Source: Thalassotalea ponticola (GTDB lineage: Bacteria > Pseudomonadota > Gammaproteobacteria > Enterobacterales > Alteromonadaceae). Taken from it: a stretch of 64,000 nucleotides of DNA. The position numbers and the translations under genes were made by a program. The notes beneath the pieces were generated by a model. That model did no database searches and was not told where the DNA came from. It saw only the letters and a list, made by a program, of their open reading frames with translations. Shown piece by piece: positions 36,857-45,496 of this stretch. Location of the stretch: NCBI RefSeq assembly GCF_041379045.1, contig NZ_CP166871.1:1240001-1304000 (forward strand), given 5' to 3'. Within the stretch, counting starts at the first letter, position 1. Every line of letters starts with the position of its first letter.

Positions 36857-38377
36857 TTAGGCCTGCATTTTTTGTTGTTCGCGAGTGTCTTTGTCATTTG
36901 CTGGGCAATAATGATTTATAAAATCAGTATGCTTTGGCCAGCTCGCAACTTTTTTCGCCACATGACTTTTTATTTTCTCTAAAAATGCCCGTAATTCGTC
37001 ATCGCTCATCTTATCCACTATGGGGTGATATTGCTCCGGTATTAACCCCTGACCCAACATAACTTGCACCCAAGATGTTTCGCCGAACAATTCCTCAGCT
37101 TTCTTAAAAATGCGACCTGAAGCTTTAAATAACGCCATCCGATGTGTTAACGAGTCAGGTATCTCCATTGTTGCACAGTAGCGCCAGAAATCAGAATCAC
37201 GGCGCTCTGTTAGGTGATAATGCAAAACAATAAAGTCACGGATATTGAGCATTTCCTCCTCAGTTTGCTTGTTGAATTCTTGTATGTCTGAATCGTTTAT
37301 TCCTGTGTGAGGGAACATCTGCAACAAGCGTACAATTCCGCGTTGGAATAAGTGAATACCGGTTGATTCCAGTGGTTCAATAAAACCGGCGGACAACCCT
37401 ATCGCAATACAGTTCTTGTTCCAATGCTTGCGGCGAGTACCTGTTTTGTACTTTATCACACGTGGCTCGTTAATCGGTTCCCCCTCAATGTTATCAAGTA
37501 GGGTCTGTATCGCTTCCTCATCCGTCATATATTTTGAACAGAAGACCAAGCCATTGCCCGTGCGGTTTTGTAATGGTATGCGCCATTGCCAGCCGGATTC
37601 GCGAGCAATTGAACGGGTGTATGCAACTGGCTCACCAACGGTTTTAGTTTGAACCGCTATTGCACTATCGCACGGCAGCATATGACTCCAGTCGTCATAG
37701 CCTGTATGTAGCGCTTCTTCAATAAGTAGACCTTTAAAGCCGGTACAGTCAATGAATAAATCACCTTCAATACGCTTTGAGTTATCTAAATCTAGGGACG
37801 TAATATGACCACCTTCAGGGCACAAGTTTACCTTGTTGATCTTCCCTTCAACCCGCTGACAGCCATGTTGATAAGCCAAAGATTGTAAAAATTTTGCATA
37901 AAGCCCTGCGTCTAGGTGATAAGCGTGATTTCTGTCTTGGTTTGGCATTACCGCGAATCGCCCTTGGCGACAAGCTAGGTGCTCACTGCAATAGTCTCCA
38001 ATTTCACTGACCCAACCTTTTTGCAGACCTTTTAGCCAGAAGTGCTGAAAACCACATGCCCAGCAATCGCGACCGAGATAGCCAAACGAGTGAATATAGT
38101 CTTTATCTACGTCTCGCCAGTTTTCAAAAGATATACCCAGTTTAAATGTCGCATTGGTGGCAGCCATAAATTCGGCTTCATTGATACCAAGTAAGTCGTG
38201 TAGGAGGTGCAGGGTAGGAATTGTTGCCTCGCCAACGCCAACGGTAGCAATGTGATCTGATTCAACAAGAGTGACATTAATCGCATTGCCTAATAGCTTG
38301 GACAATGACGCTGCGGTCATCCATCCAGCAGTACCGCCACCGGCAATGACGATATTTTTAACGGGGTTGTTATTCAT
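36857..38377 (-). CDS. Flavin-dependent tryptophan halogenase-family protein A
   Basis: A 506-residue protein of the Trp_halogenase family. The FAD motif is GGGTAGW (13-19). The catalytic Lys is at K79 (TFKLGISFENW), the halogenase signature WQWRIP at 263-268, and the conserved active-site Glu in EPLESTG is E337. All residues known to matter in PrnA-type halogenases are present, so it is probably active. The family halogenates tryptophan or other indoles using FADH2 from a separate reductase; none is encoded here. The substrate in TBDR-linked members is unknown. It overlaps the cupin gene by 4 bases. Confidence 0.9.
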   Translation of the reverse strand: MNNNPVKNIVIAGGGTAGWMTAASLSKLLGNAINVTLVESDHIATVGVGEATIPTLHLLHDLLGINEAEFMAATNATFKLGISFENWRDVDKDYIHSFGYLGRDCWACGFQHFWLKGLQKGWVSEIGDYCSEHLACRQGRFAVMPNQDRNHAYHLDAGLYAKFLQSLAYQHGCQRVEGKINKVNLCPEGGHITSLDLDNSKRIEGDLFIDCTGFKGLLIEEALHTGYDDWSHMLPCDSAIAVQTKTVGEPVAYTRSIARESGWQWRIPLQNRTGNGLVFCSKYMTDEEAIQTLLDNIEGEPINEPRVIKYKTGTRRKHWNKNCIAIGLSAGFIEPLESTGIHLFQRGIVRLLQMFPHTGINDSDIQEFNKQTEEEMLNIRDFIVLHYHLTERRDSDFWRYCATMEIPDSLTHRMALFKASGRIFKKAEELFGETSWVQVMLGQGLIPEQYHPIVDKMSDDELRAFLEKIKSHVAKKVASWPKHTDFINHYCPANDKDTREQQKMQA

Positions 38378-39390
38378 CGTTTCAGCTTCTCAAGTAATTG
38401 TGCACGAATTTTTCGTGCGGTTAATTCGTCCATCGGTGTTTTTAACATCCCTTGAGCATCTTCAGGCAGGTGGGCAGAGTCTTGCTCTTGATGGTCGAAA
38501 ATGTAGTGTTCAAATATACTCTTCCACGCTTGTCGTTGTGCATAGGGAAGGTTGCGTAAATTGAGCATTGCTAACAATAACGCGTTGTGAGGTCGGCCCA
38601 TATAAGCAGGGGTATCTCGCCACCAGTGGGTTACTAAAATATTTAGCCCTGACAGACCTTCGACATGGTGCCACCACATGCTCGGTAAGAAAAGGGCATC
38701 ACCGGGATCAAGCTCGGCAACTTGCGCGTGCGCTAATGCTGTTTCAAATTTTGGGAACTTGGCAAAATCGGGATTATCAAAATCGACCATTGAAATATCT
38801 TGCCCTCCCGGAGCAAACTCCATCGGTCCGGTATATAAGTTTTTGACCTGCTCTGGAGGAAACAAGGTAAAACGGCGCTTCCCCACGACATTACAAGCAA
38901 TATTGAGAGGGAAATCGTAATGTGCAGCAATTTTGCTTTGGTTACCAATCCAGATACTCGTCAACGGTTTATGACAGTCAATACTTATCGGATGTTGCTC
39001 TTTAAATCCCGGTAGGAAATGGCTAACTTCGGTAGACCCGACATACATGGTTGGTGGTGACGGATCGTCAATGTGCTGAAGTAACTTAGCAAGAACGGGT
39101 TTCAAGTCGACTTTAGCCGCTCGATAATTAAAGCCATCCAAAGAGTCATTGTAAAACACTCGGCCTTTTGTCGAGACATCACCATAACACGCATTAACGG
39201 CTTTTCCCTGATAAAATTGTTCAATATAGGCGCAGGCAGCAGACGCTGATTTAAGTCCTTCTTTTACAATGGGCCAGTCGTCTGCAAAGCCTTTTAACAA
39301 TAGGGGTTGATCGGACTCAATCACAAATTGTGGTATGTTTTTAGCGGTCACACCCGTTATTTGTTTTACTTGCGTATCGATATTCAACAT
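38374..39390 (-). CDS. Cupin-like (JmjC/Cupin_8) domain protein
   Basis: A 338-residue cytoplasmic protein with the Cupin_8/JmjC double-stranded beta-helix. The iron-site motif is HYD (H157, D159) in IAAHYDFPLNIACNVVG, and the second His is in MWWHHVEG (H241 or H242). GKRRFTLFPPEQ is also typical. The relatives are 2OG-dependent protein hydroxylases and related proteins found beside halogenase and SapC genes. It probably hydroxylates a protein or peptide side chain, but the target is unknown. Coding overlap with halogenase A implies translational coupling. Confidence 0.86.
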   Translation of the reverse strand: MLNIDTQVKQITGVTAKNIPQFVIESDQPLLLKGFADDWPIVKEGLKSASAACAYIEQFYQGKAVNACYGDVSTKGRVFYNDSLDGFNYRAAKVDLKPVLAKLLQHIDDPSPPTMYVGSTEVSHFLPGFKEQHPISIDCHKPLTSIWIGNQSKIAAHYDFPLNIACNVVGKRRFTLFPPEQVKNLYTGPMEFAPGGQDISMVDFDNPDFAKFPKFETALAHAQVAELDPGDALFLPSMWWHHVEGLSGLNILVTHWWRDTPAYMGRPHNALLLAMLNLRNLPYAQRQAWKSIFEHYIFDHQEQDSAHLPEDAQGMLKTPMDELTARKIRAQLLEKLKR

Positions 39391-39425
39391 ATGCTAAACC
39401 TTGTGTTACTGCTGTCGACGTTACT

Positions 39426-40160
39426 TTAGGTCGACGAGTTAATCAGCGAGTTTTTCTTATCAAGCAGGCTGTTAATATTACCTTGTGACGCGATTTGCAT
39501 GTAAATCGCTTGTAGATAACCTTTCTCTTTTAGTTCCTGCAATGTTTCGATAGCAAGCTCGTTAAGTCGCTCTTCATTGATGGTGTAAAAACCCAACATT
39601 TGATGCTGACTTTGATCGTTTAGCGTGACATCTAAACTGAACGGCTCAAGTAGGTTTAATTCGACTAAGCGTTCACAAAAGGTTAAGCCATCTAAAGCGC
39701 CAAAGTGCAATGCTTCTAACATACTAGCAGTGCGGTCCAAAAACTCACTGTTGCCACCGAACTCAAGAAATAATGGTTCGCCTTGTTCGGTATTGACTCG
39801 AGGATTGTCCAAATCAATACTCAACATTCTATTTTCTTGTTCTTGTCCGTCGACTTCAATGGTTTGGCGAGCAATTAAAAATGGGTGTCTAAGTACTGAC
39901 ATAGGAATGTAACGGGCATGCCAACCACTGTCATCGAGGAATAAGTTTTCATTTTCGGCAAAACCAAATAGCGCTGTGCAAATAAATTTACCCGTGCCTG
40001 GGTCTTTAGTGAAAAAGATAGGGTAGTAAGCTTGTGCACTGCGAAACTCCTGAGGAAAAGTCATCGCATACCACATATTGTCGCCATATTCGGCCCCACG
40101 CTTGGTAATGATTTTTAAATTTTTGTGATCAACGCTATTTAGCAGGGCATGATTTGCCAT
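39426..40160 (-). CDS. SapC-family protein
   Basis: A 244-residue protein with no signal peptide. I chose ATG 40160, which has GGGAG 7 bases upstream; a TTG five codons earlier overlaps that site. Family features are MWYAMTFPQEFRSAQAYYPIFF (shortened: FPQEFRSAQAYYPIFF) near residue 30 and the LFLDDSGWHARYIPMSVLRHPF core (GWHARYIPMSVLRHPF). SapC proteins are named after a Campylobacter S-layer gene, but the family's function is not known in this setting. Its constant pairing with halogenases and cupins suggests a partner or substrate-presenting role. Confidence 0.87.
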   Translation of the reverse strand: MANHALLNSVDHKNLKIITKRGAEYGDNMWYAMTFPQEFRSAQAYYPIFFTKDPGTGKFICTALFGFAENENLFLDDSGWHARYIPMSVLRHPFLIARQTIEVDGQEQENRMLSIDLDNPRVNTEQGEPLFLEFGGNSEFLDRTASMLEALHFGALDGLTFCERLVELNLLEPFSLDVTLNDQSQHQMLGFYTINEERLNELAIETLQELKEKGYLQAIYMQIASQGNINSLLDKKNSLINSST

Positions 40161-40192
40161 GTTTTTTACTCCCAATAACCAGCTGTGCGCAA

Positions 40193-41746
40193 CTAAATCT
40201 TTGCAAAGCCGTACATTTTTATCTTGTTAATTAGCACTCGATTACTCTCTAAAGTTCGCATCAAGTGTTGTGTTTGTTGTATGTTGTCGTTAAAAAAACG
40301 ATTGGCCATCGTCGATTTGTCTCGACGTTTTTGCCGTATAGGTAATTGTGTTTCAAACCCCATTCCATACAAAATATATTGGAAACTGGCTGCGGGAAAC
40401 AGTTCATCAGTGTGATGACTGTCATAACCAAATGGCGTCTGAAACTGCCATAATTGCAATAGTTCTTGTAAGGGCTGAGGGATTGAGCTCGAGTCTCTGT
40501 TATCCCGCCAATAGGCGCTATCGTCTCGTTGAGACAGTACATAGTGTAATTTCAAAAACTCGATGACTCGTTGCCAACGGTGGGTAAACTTGTCATTAAA
40601 GCGCTTGGCCGTTATGTCCATAACAACACGATTGGCAGGTAATTGTTCAGCGATCATTTTCGCAGATAACTCAATAAGCGCTAAGGCAGAAGCTTCTAAC
40701 GGTTCGATAAAACCGGCAGCCATACCCACGGCAACGCAGTTTTTATGCCAAAATTTAGCACGGTAACCAGGGTTAATTCTTATCGATCGAAGTTCGACTT
40801 CATCGGCGCTTTGACCAAGAGAAGGGCGTATGTAGTTTCGCAAATCCTTTGCGGCCTCTTCATCACTAATATGAGCACTGGAATATACGTGACCGACACC
40901 ACGGCGAGAGGGCAAGCCGATATCCCAAATCCAACCACAGCGCTGTGCTGTTGAGATTGTATGGGAGGCAATATCCTCATTTTCATCGCGATACGGTACG
41001 TGAACTGCCAAAGCGCGGTCGTTGAATAACACATGCTTTTGCTCAATAAAATCAACTCCGTAATGCTCACCGAGTAATAGGGATTTCAGTCCGGTACAAT
41101 CAATAAATAAGTCACCTTCAACGTCTTTCCCCGAAGCCGTTGTTACTGACTTTATATCCCCGTTAGGGTGATTGTTAATGCGAGTCACATGGTCGAGAAT
41201 GTGTGCAACGCCTAAATTATGGCAACAATGACGTTGGAGTAGCTGAGCAAATTTTGCAGCATCTAGATGATATCCGTAATTTAGATTGAACGAATATTCA
41301 GGCGTAGAAATTTGCTTAGGCGCTTTGCCGTGTCGGCAAATGTGACTTTGGCTAGTCGTAGCATCAGCAAAACTAACTTGCTGTTTATGGGGCTGCCAAT
41401 ATTCGGCTATATTGGTTTCATGAAACCCTGCAGGCATGGTGAACGGGTGAAAGTAGCTATCACCATTACCGTGTTGCCAATTGCGAAATTCTGAAGCCTG
41501 TTTGAAACTGGCGTCGCACTCAAGGATAAACTCACTCTCGCTGATCCCCATATTCTTGAGCGTATGGCGCATAGATGGCCAAGTTCCCTCACCGACGCCA
41601 ATGGTTGGCACATCGGGTGATTCAATTAACGTGACGGCAATGCTGGTTTGCTTATTTGTTTGGTATTCACTGGCGAGTATACCGGCAGTTAACCACCCAG
41701 CACTACCGCCACCCACAATGACAATGTTTCTTACTTCTTGCTTCAT
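40193..41746 (-). CDS. Flavin-dependent tryptophan halogenase-family protein B
   Basis: A 517-residue Trp_halogenase-family protein, diverged from protein A. The FAD motif is GGGSAGW (12-18). The catalytic Lys is K82 (SFKQASEFRNW) and the active-site Glu is E351 (EPLEASA). The signature WxWxIP reads WIWDIG at 272-277, with Gly in place of Pro. That may alter the halide/substrate tunnel. It is the first gene of the cassette; the promoter should lie in the 170 bases upstream, where a weak LacI-like half-site occurs. Confidence 0.88.
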   Translation of the reverse strand: MKQEVRNIVIVGGGSAGWLTAGILASEYQTNKQTSIAVTLIESPDVPTIGVGEGTWPSMRHTLKNMGISESEFILECDASFKQASEFRNWQHGNGDSYFHPFTMPAGFHETNIAEYWQPHKQQVSFADATTSQSHICRHGKAPKQISTPEYSFNLNYGYHLDAAKFAQLLQRHCCHNLGVAHILDHVTRINNHPNGDIKSVTTASGKDVEGDLFIDCTGLKSLLLGEHYGVDFIEQKHVLFNDRALAVHVPYRDENEDIASHTISTAQRCGWIWDIGLPSRRGVGHVYSSAHISDEEAAKDLRNYIRPSLGQSADEVELRSIRINPGYRAKFWHKNCVAVGMAAGFIEPLEASALALIELSAKMIAEQLPANRVVMDITAKRFNDKFTHRWQRVIEFLKLHYVLSQRDDSAYWRDNRDSSSIPQPLQELLQLWQFQTPFGYDSHHTDELFPAASFQYILYGMGFETQLPIRQKRRDKSTMANRFFNDNIQQTQHLMRTLESNRVLINKIKMYGFAKI

Positions 41747-41835
41747 ACTGCTTATTTTGTGTAAAACCTTATTAAAGCACTCGCTAACTAGCTCACTATA
41801 TCGTTATTAGAGCAGGCAATCTAGTCTATTGGCCA

Positions 41836-41849
41836 TTTAAGCGCTGTTG
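41836..41849. promoter_or_regulatory. Weak LacI-like site before the halogenase cassette
   Basis: TTTAAGCGCTGTTG matches TGTAAGCGCTTACA at 9 of 14 positions, with a good left half. It is about 90 bases before halogenase B, after the TBDR terminator. If real, it would put the cassette in the glucan regulon. Confidence 0.35.
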
Positions 41850-41919
41850 TTAGACCCAGATCAATATTTAAATGCTTTAGTAAAGTTTCAAGGCTTGAAT
41901 TTAATCTTAAGTTAAAGAT

Positions 41920-41955
41920 AAAAGCCGCAAGACAATGGATGCTTGCGGCTTTTTT
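41920..41955 (-). terminator. Terminator after the glucan TBDR
   Basis: The 12-bp stem AAAAGCCGCAAG/CTTGCGGCTTTT has a 10-base loop and is flanked by A/T-rich ends. On the minus strand it follows the TBDR and ends in TTTTAT. It separates the receptor from the halogenase cassette, so read-through would be partial. Confidence 0.8.
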
Positions 41956-41977
41956 GTCATGGTACTAAATCATACAC

Positions 41978-44900
41978 TTAGAAAGTGTAACGAGCACCTA
42001 AGCTGTAACGCGCACCTTGTTGGGCTACGTTAAGAACTTGGTATTTAGTACGACCGTGCTTGCGACGGTATTCATTAGTAATGTTGATACCTTCGAAGAA
42101 GACAGATAGACCTTCGACGTCAGCAAAGTCATAGCTGATGTTAAAGTCTAACTGCTCGTATTCCTCAACAAACGTTGGGTTGGCACCTGTGTCATCACCT
42201 TTACGCTCTAAGTAAGCGTCACGCCAGTTGTATGCAAGACGAGCAGCAATACCATACTTCTCATAGAAAACAACTAAGTTAGCTGTGTCTGAGATACCTT
42301 CTTGTGCACCGTCATTTGAACCGTACGTCGCAGTATTGTCGTAAGCGCCACCAGTGATAACCATGTTGTTGTAGTCGTCACCAGCATCAACTAAGGTGTA
42401 GTTGGCAAATAAACCAAAGCCTGATTCACCAAATACGTGCTGCGCTGCAAATTCAAAGCCATCGAAGTTATTTTCAATGTCATCATTTACAGGTACGTTA
42501 ATTAAGAATTCAACCAATTCGTCATCAGCAGCGCCTTCAATGATTAGCTTACCAGTTTCATCAAAGTAAACTTCTTCGTTACCAATGAAATTCTCAGCAA
42601 TGTAATCACGTTGCGCATCTGCGTCACCACCAACTGCTGCAACCGCTTCGTCGTACTTAGGACCATCAACAGGGTTGTTGATGTTAAATAGCGTTTCAGC
42701 GATTTGGCCATTCGTAATCCAGTTTGTTACGTCTTTCTTGAAGTAACCAACTGCCGCGTAGCTTGATTCACCGTAGTAGTATTCTAGTGATAAGTCGAAG
42801 TTTTTAGACTCAAGAGGTAACAAGTCAGGGTTACCTGAGTTACCGCTCGCACCACCGCGGTTGAATTGTGTCCCAACCGTTGTACCACCTTGTAGTGAAC
42901 CGTAGCCGGCACGACCAATGGTTTCACTGTACGCTGCGCGCGCAATGATGTCATCGGTTAGCTCTAGGTTAAAATTGATGTTAGGCAATAAGTGATCGTA
43001 AGAACCCGATTTTGACAAGCCAGCTTGACCGTCGCGAATTAGAACGATTTCGGTAGCACCTTCCCATCGTGCACCGTTATAAGTTGGTACAATCGAAGTA
43101 GAATCAACTTCAGTTTCTTCGTAACGAAGACCGATGTGAATATCAAATGGCATTACACCAATTTCACCTTCGTAATTCCACTGCGCGTAAACAGCGGTCA
43201 CTTCTTCTTCAACATAGCGGTCTGTGTCAGCTGCATAATTCGTTGAAGCACAGAAATTTGAACCACAGTCACCTGCACCACCAGTTGGTCCGTAATTTGC
43301 TTCGGCAAAATCACGTAACTGGTTGAAATCCCATGCGAAGAAGTAGTCTACAATTTCAAAGCCGTCAGGACCTTCAGGGTGATCTTCAAAATAGCCACCG
43401 TCTACATCATCAAAGCGATCGTGAATGCTTACCTTGTCACCAGCGATGTCTGCTAAGTCACCAGCTGCACCTACACCGCCCCAGTCGTTACGTTGCACTT
43501 GAACTGCACGGTTATGCTTGCTCGCTGTCATCATGCTAGCACCAAAGTCGATGCTACCAAATTCGTCAAGGTCTAACTTACCGTTGATCTGTGTTTGGTC
43601 AATTTCAGAGCGGTTGTCGTCGTTGCGGAAGAACGACCCCGTTACTAAGTAATCAGCTTTGCTAACGGTGCTCGAACCTTGTACAGCCAATACTGGTAAA
43701 TCACCAGTGAAATCGGTAGCTGCTTGTGAGCGAACAAAGGCTGCAGTCGACAACACGTTAGAACTACCGTAAGGGCTATTTGGAGTTTCTTCGGCATCTG
43801 ATGAGTGATGATCGATTTCTAGCCATAAGCGGTCGTTTACTTGCCATTCGAAGTTAAAGCCAATTGAGTCAGCTTTAGCTTTGGTAGCAGAGCTTGATAC
43901 AGCCATTGATAAATCTTGGTTACCAATACCATTAGCTGCGTAATCTTCTTCATAGAACAGCGGAGAAGAAATCGGACCGTCTGTCCACACGTTCTCTGAA
44001 GGAGCAAAGGTATACCATGCTGATACTTCGTTGAATTGACGGTCAACTTCGTTGTTCATGTGGGTGTAATCAACAGTGAACGTCATGTTGTCATTTGGTG
44101 CGTATTGTAATACCAATTGACCATTCAAACGTTTGCGTTGTTGCTCACCGAATTGATAGATGGTTGTTTGTGGAACAGAATAAATTTCATCTTGAGTTGG
44201 GTCAGGACGGTTAACTTGGTTTTCGTATGGAACACCACCCCAATCGGCGTTAGACGCTGACCAATCTTGGTTTACACGAGATGGGAAAGTACGCCAGCCT
44301 GTTCCAACATTAGCTTGTTGGTTACCACTGTCACGCTCTGCGTAGCTTGCTGCAAGTGAAATACCAAAACTGTCGTCTAAGAATGTGTTTGAGTATAAAC
44401 CTGAGATTTCAGGTGTTACGCTACCTTCGTCTGTTGATGTGTCATCTAAACCTTTTACACCAATACTGCCACTCATGCCCGGCTTGTTTAGGGGACGATG
44501 GGTAAGAATATTGATGGTTGCACCAATACCACCTGTTGCAATGCTTGCATCACTGGTTTTGTATACTTCAGCACCTGACACAAGTTCTGATGCGATGTTA
44601 TCAAAGTCAAACGAGCGATCACCAGTACTTGTTGGCATTTGACGGCCGTTTAATAGTACTAAGTTACGGTCTGGACCAAAACCACGAACCGTTACACGGC
44701 TACCTTCACCGTTGTCGCGGTCAATAGCAACACCAGATATACGTTGTAGTGATTCTGCAAGGTTTGTATCTGGGAACTTACCGATATCTTCGGCATTGAT
44801 TGCTTCAACGATACCAGAACTCGAACGCTTGATATCCATTGCTTTTGTTAATGAACCACGGATACCCGTTACTTCAATAACTTCTACGTCTTCTTCTAAG

Positions 44901-45001
44901 GCAGCTCCGTCTTCCCCGTGTGCAGGAAGAACAACAGAGGCACCCAAAATCAAAGAAAGGCTCGAAGCCAACTTTGTTTTGTTGAACTTGTAAGACTTCA
45001 T
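41978..45001 (-). CDS. TonB-dependent receptor, laminarin/beta-glucan uptake (inferred)
   Basis: A 1007-residue outer-membrane receptor. The signal peptide cleaves after PAHG (about residue 29). The TonB box IEVTGIRGSL is at about 43-52, the plug includes FPDTNLAESLQRISGVAI and VTVRGFGPDRNLVLLNGRQ (shortened: VRGFGPDRN), and the barrel ends RYSLGARYTF. A perfect LacI-type operator lies 40 bases before the start. The surrounding GH16, GH3 and GH1 genes point to laminari-oligosaccharides as ligand. The halogenase cassette follows on the same strand after a terminator. Confidence 0.92.
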   Translation of the reverse strand: MKSYKFNKTKLASSLSLILGASVVLPAHGEDGAALEEDVEVIEVTGIRGSLTKAMDIKRSSSGIVEAINAEDIGKFPDTNLAESLQRISGVAIDRDNGEGSRVTVRGFGPDRNLVLLNGRQMPTSTGDRSFDFDNIASELVSGAEVYKTSDASIATGGIGATINILTHRPLNKPGMSGSIGVKGLDDTSTDEGSVTPEISGLYSNTFLDDSFGISLAASYAERDSGNQQANVGTGWRTFPSRVNQDWSASNADWGGVPYENQVNRPDPTQDEIYSVPQTTIYQFGEQQRKRLNGQLVLQYAPNDNMTFTVDYTHMNNEVDRQFNEVSAWYTFAPSENVWTDGPISSPLFYEEDYAANGIGNQDLSMAVSSSATKAKADSIGFNFEWQVNDRLWLEIDHHSSDAEETPNSPYGSSNVLSTAAFVRSQAATDFTGDLPVLAVQGSSTVSKADYLVTGSFFRNDDNRSEIDQTQINGKLDLDEFGSIDFGASMMTASKHNRAVQVQRNDWGGVGAAGDLADIAGDKVSIHDRFDDVDGGYFEDHPEGPDGFEIVDYFFAWDFNQLRDFAEANYGPTGGAGDCGSNFCASTNYAADTDRYVEEEVTAVYAQWNYEGEIGVMPFDIHIGLRYEETEVDSTSIVPTYNGARWEGATEIVLIRDGQAGLSKSGSYDHLLPNINFNLELTDDIIARAAYSETIGRAGYGSLQGGTTVGTQFNRGGASGNSGNPDLLPLESKNFDLSLEYYYGESSYAAVGYFKKDVTNWITNGQIAETLFNINNPVDGPKYDEAVAAVGGDADAQRDYIAENFIGNEEVYFDETGKLIIEGAADDELVEFLINVPVNDDIENNFDGFEFAAQHVFGESGFGLFANYTLVDAGDDYNNMVITGGAYDNTATYGSNDGAQEGISDTANLVVFYEKYGIAARLAYNWRDAYLERKGDDTGANPTFVEEYEQLDFNISYDFADVEGLSVFFEGINITNEYRRKHGRTKYQVLNVAQQGARYSLGARYTF

Positions 45002-45041
45002 TAATATTTCCCTCGGTTATTATCATTAATGTAATAATTTT

Positions 45042-45055
45042 TGTAAGCGCTTACA
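45042..45055. promoter_or_regulatory. LacI-type operator, perfect palindrome
   Basis: TGTAAGCGCTTACA is a perfect 14-bp palindrome 40 bases before the TBDR start, close enough to block the promoter or initiation. It is the best copy of the motif found in this locus. Confidence 0.85.
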
Positions 45056-45094
45056 TTTACCGTTACTGAACGTAAGCTTCAGGTGTGTTATTTT

Positions 45095-45108
45095 TTAAAG
45101 CGCTAATG
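45095..45108. promoter_or_regulatory. Second, weaker LacI-like site before the TBDR
   Basis: TTAAAGCGCTAATG shares the AAGCGCT core. It is 53 bases from the perfect site, about five helical turns, so cooperative binding or looping is possible. Confidence 0.4.
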
Positions 45109-45496
45109 CTAAAGTAGAGTAAATAAAGATTCAATTCAACCTTTTTTTACGCTTTGATTGCATTTAGAAACGCGTTTTCATATTAATGAAACAAGTTTTT
45201 AGGAAAAAATTATAATATTAAACAGTTGGTTAGTTTCTTGTTGGTGTTTTTATGTACGTTTAGGCGGTTTTTAACCTTAAAGCAGTATTTGTAGGTACCG
45301 ATATGAATGGAAACCTCGTTTTTGTCGGTTTTATCGTCGATTTGTTTGGTGTTCGATTTATAATCTTTGTGTAATAAAAACGCTATTATCTAGAGTCTAA
45401 CAACAGGTTATGGCTGTGTGCTTGACACTCACGCGCTTGTTTATGTTTAATGTATCTTCTGTGCGTGTAATGCCCATACTCAATCTAGGAAAACGA

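Larger units (their letters stand above)
45002..45496. other. Divergent promoter region, TBDR and CBM9-like gene
   Basis: These 495 bases hold no convincing gene. The TBDR side has two operators (45042, 45095). The other side, toward 45497, is A+T-rich and shows no further operator that I can find. A ribosome site TAGGA precedes ATG 45497. Confidence 0.55.
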
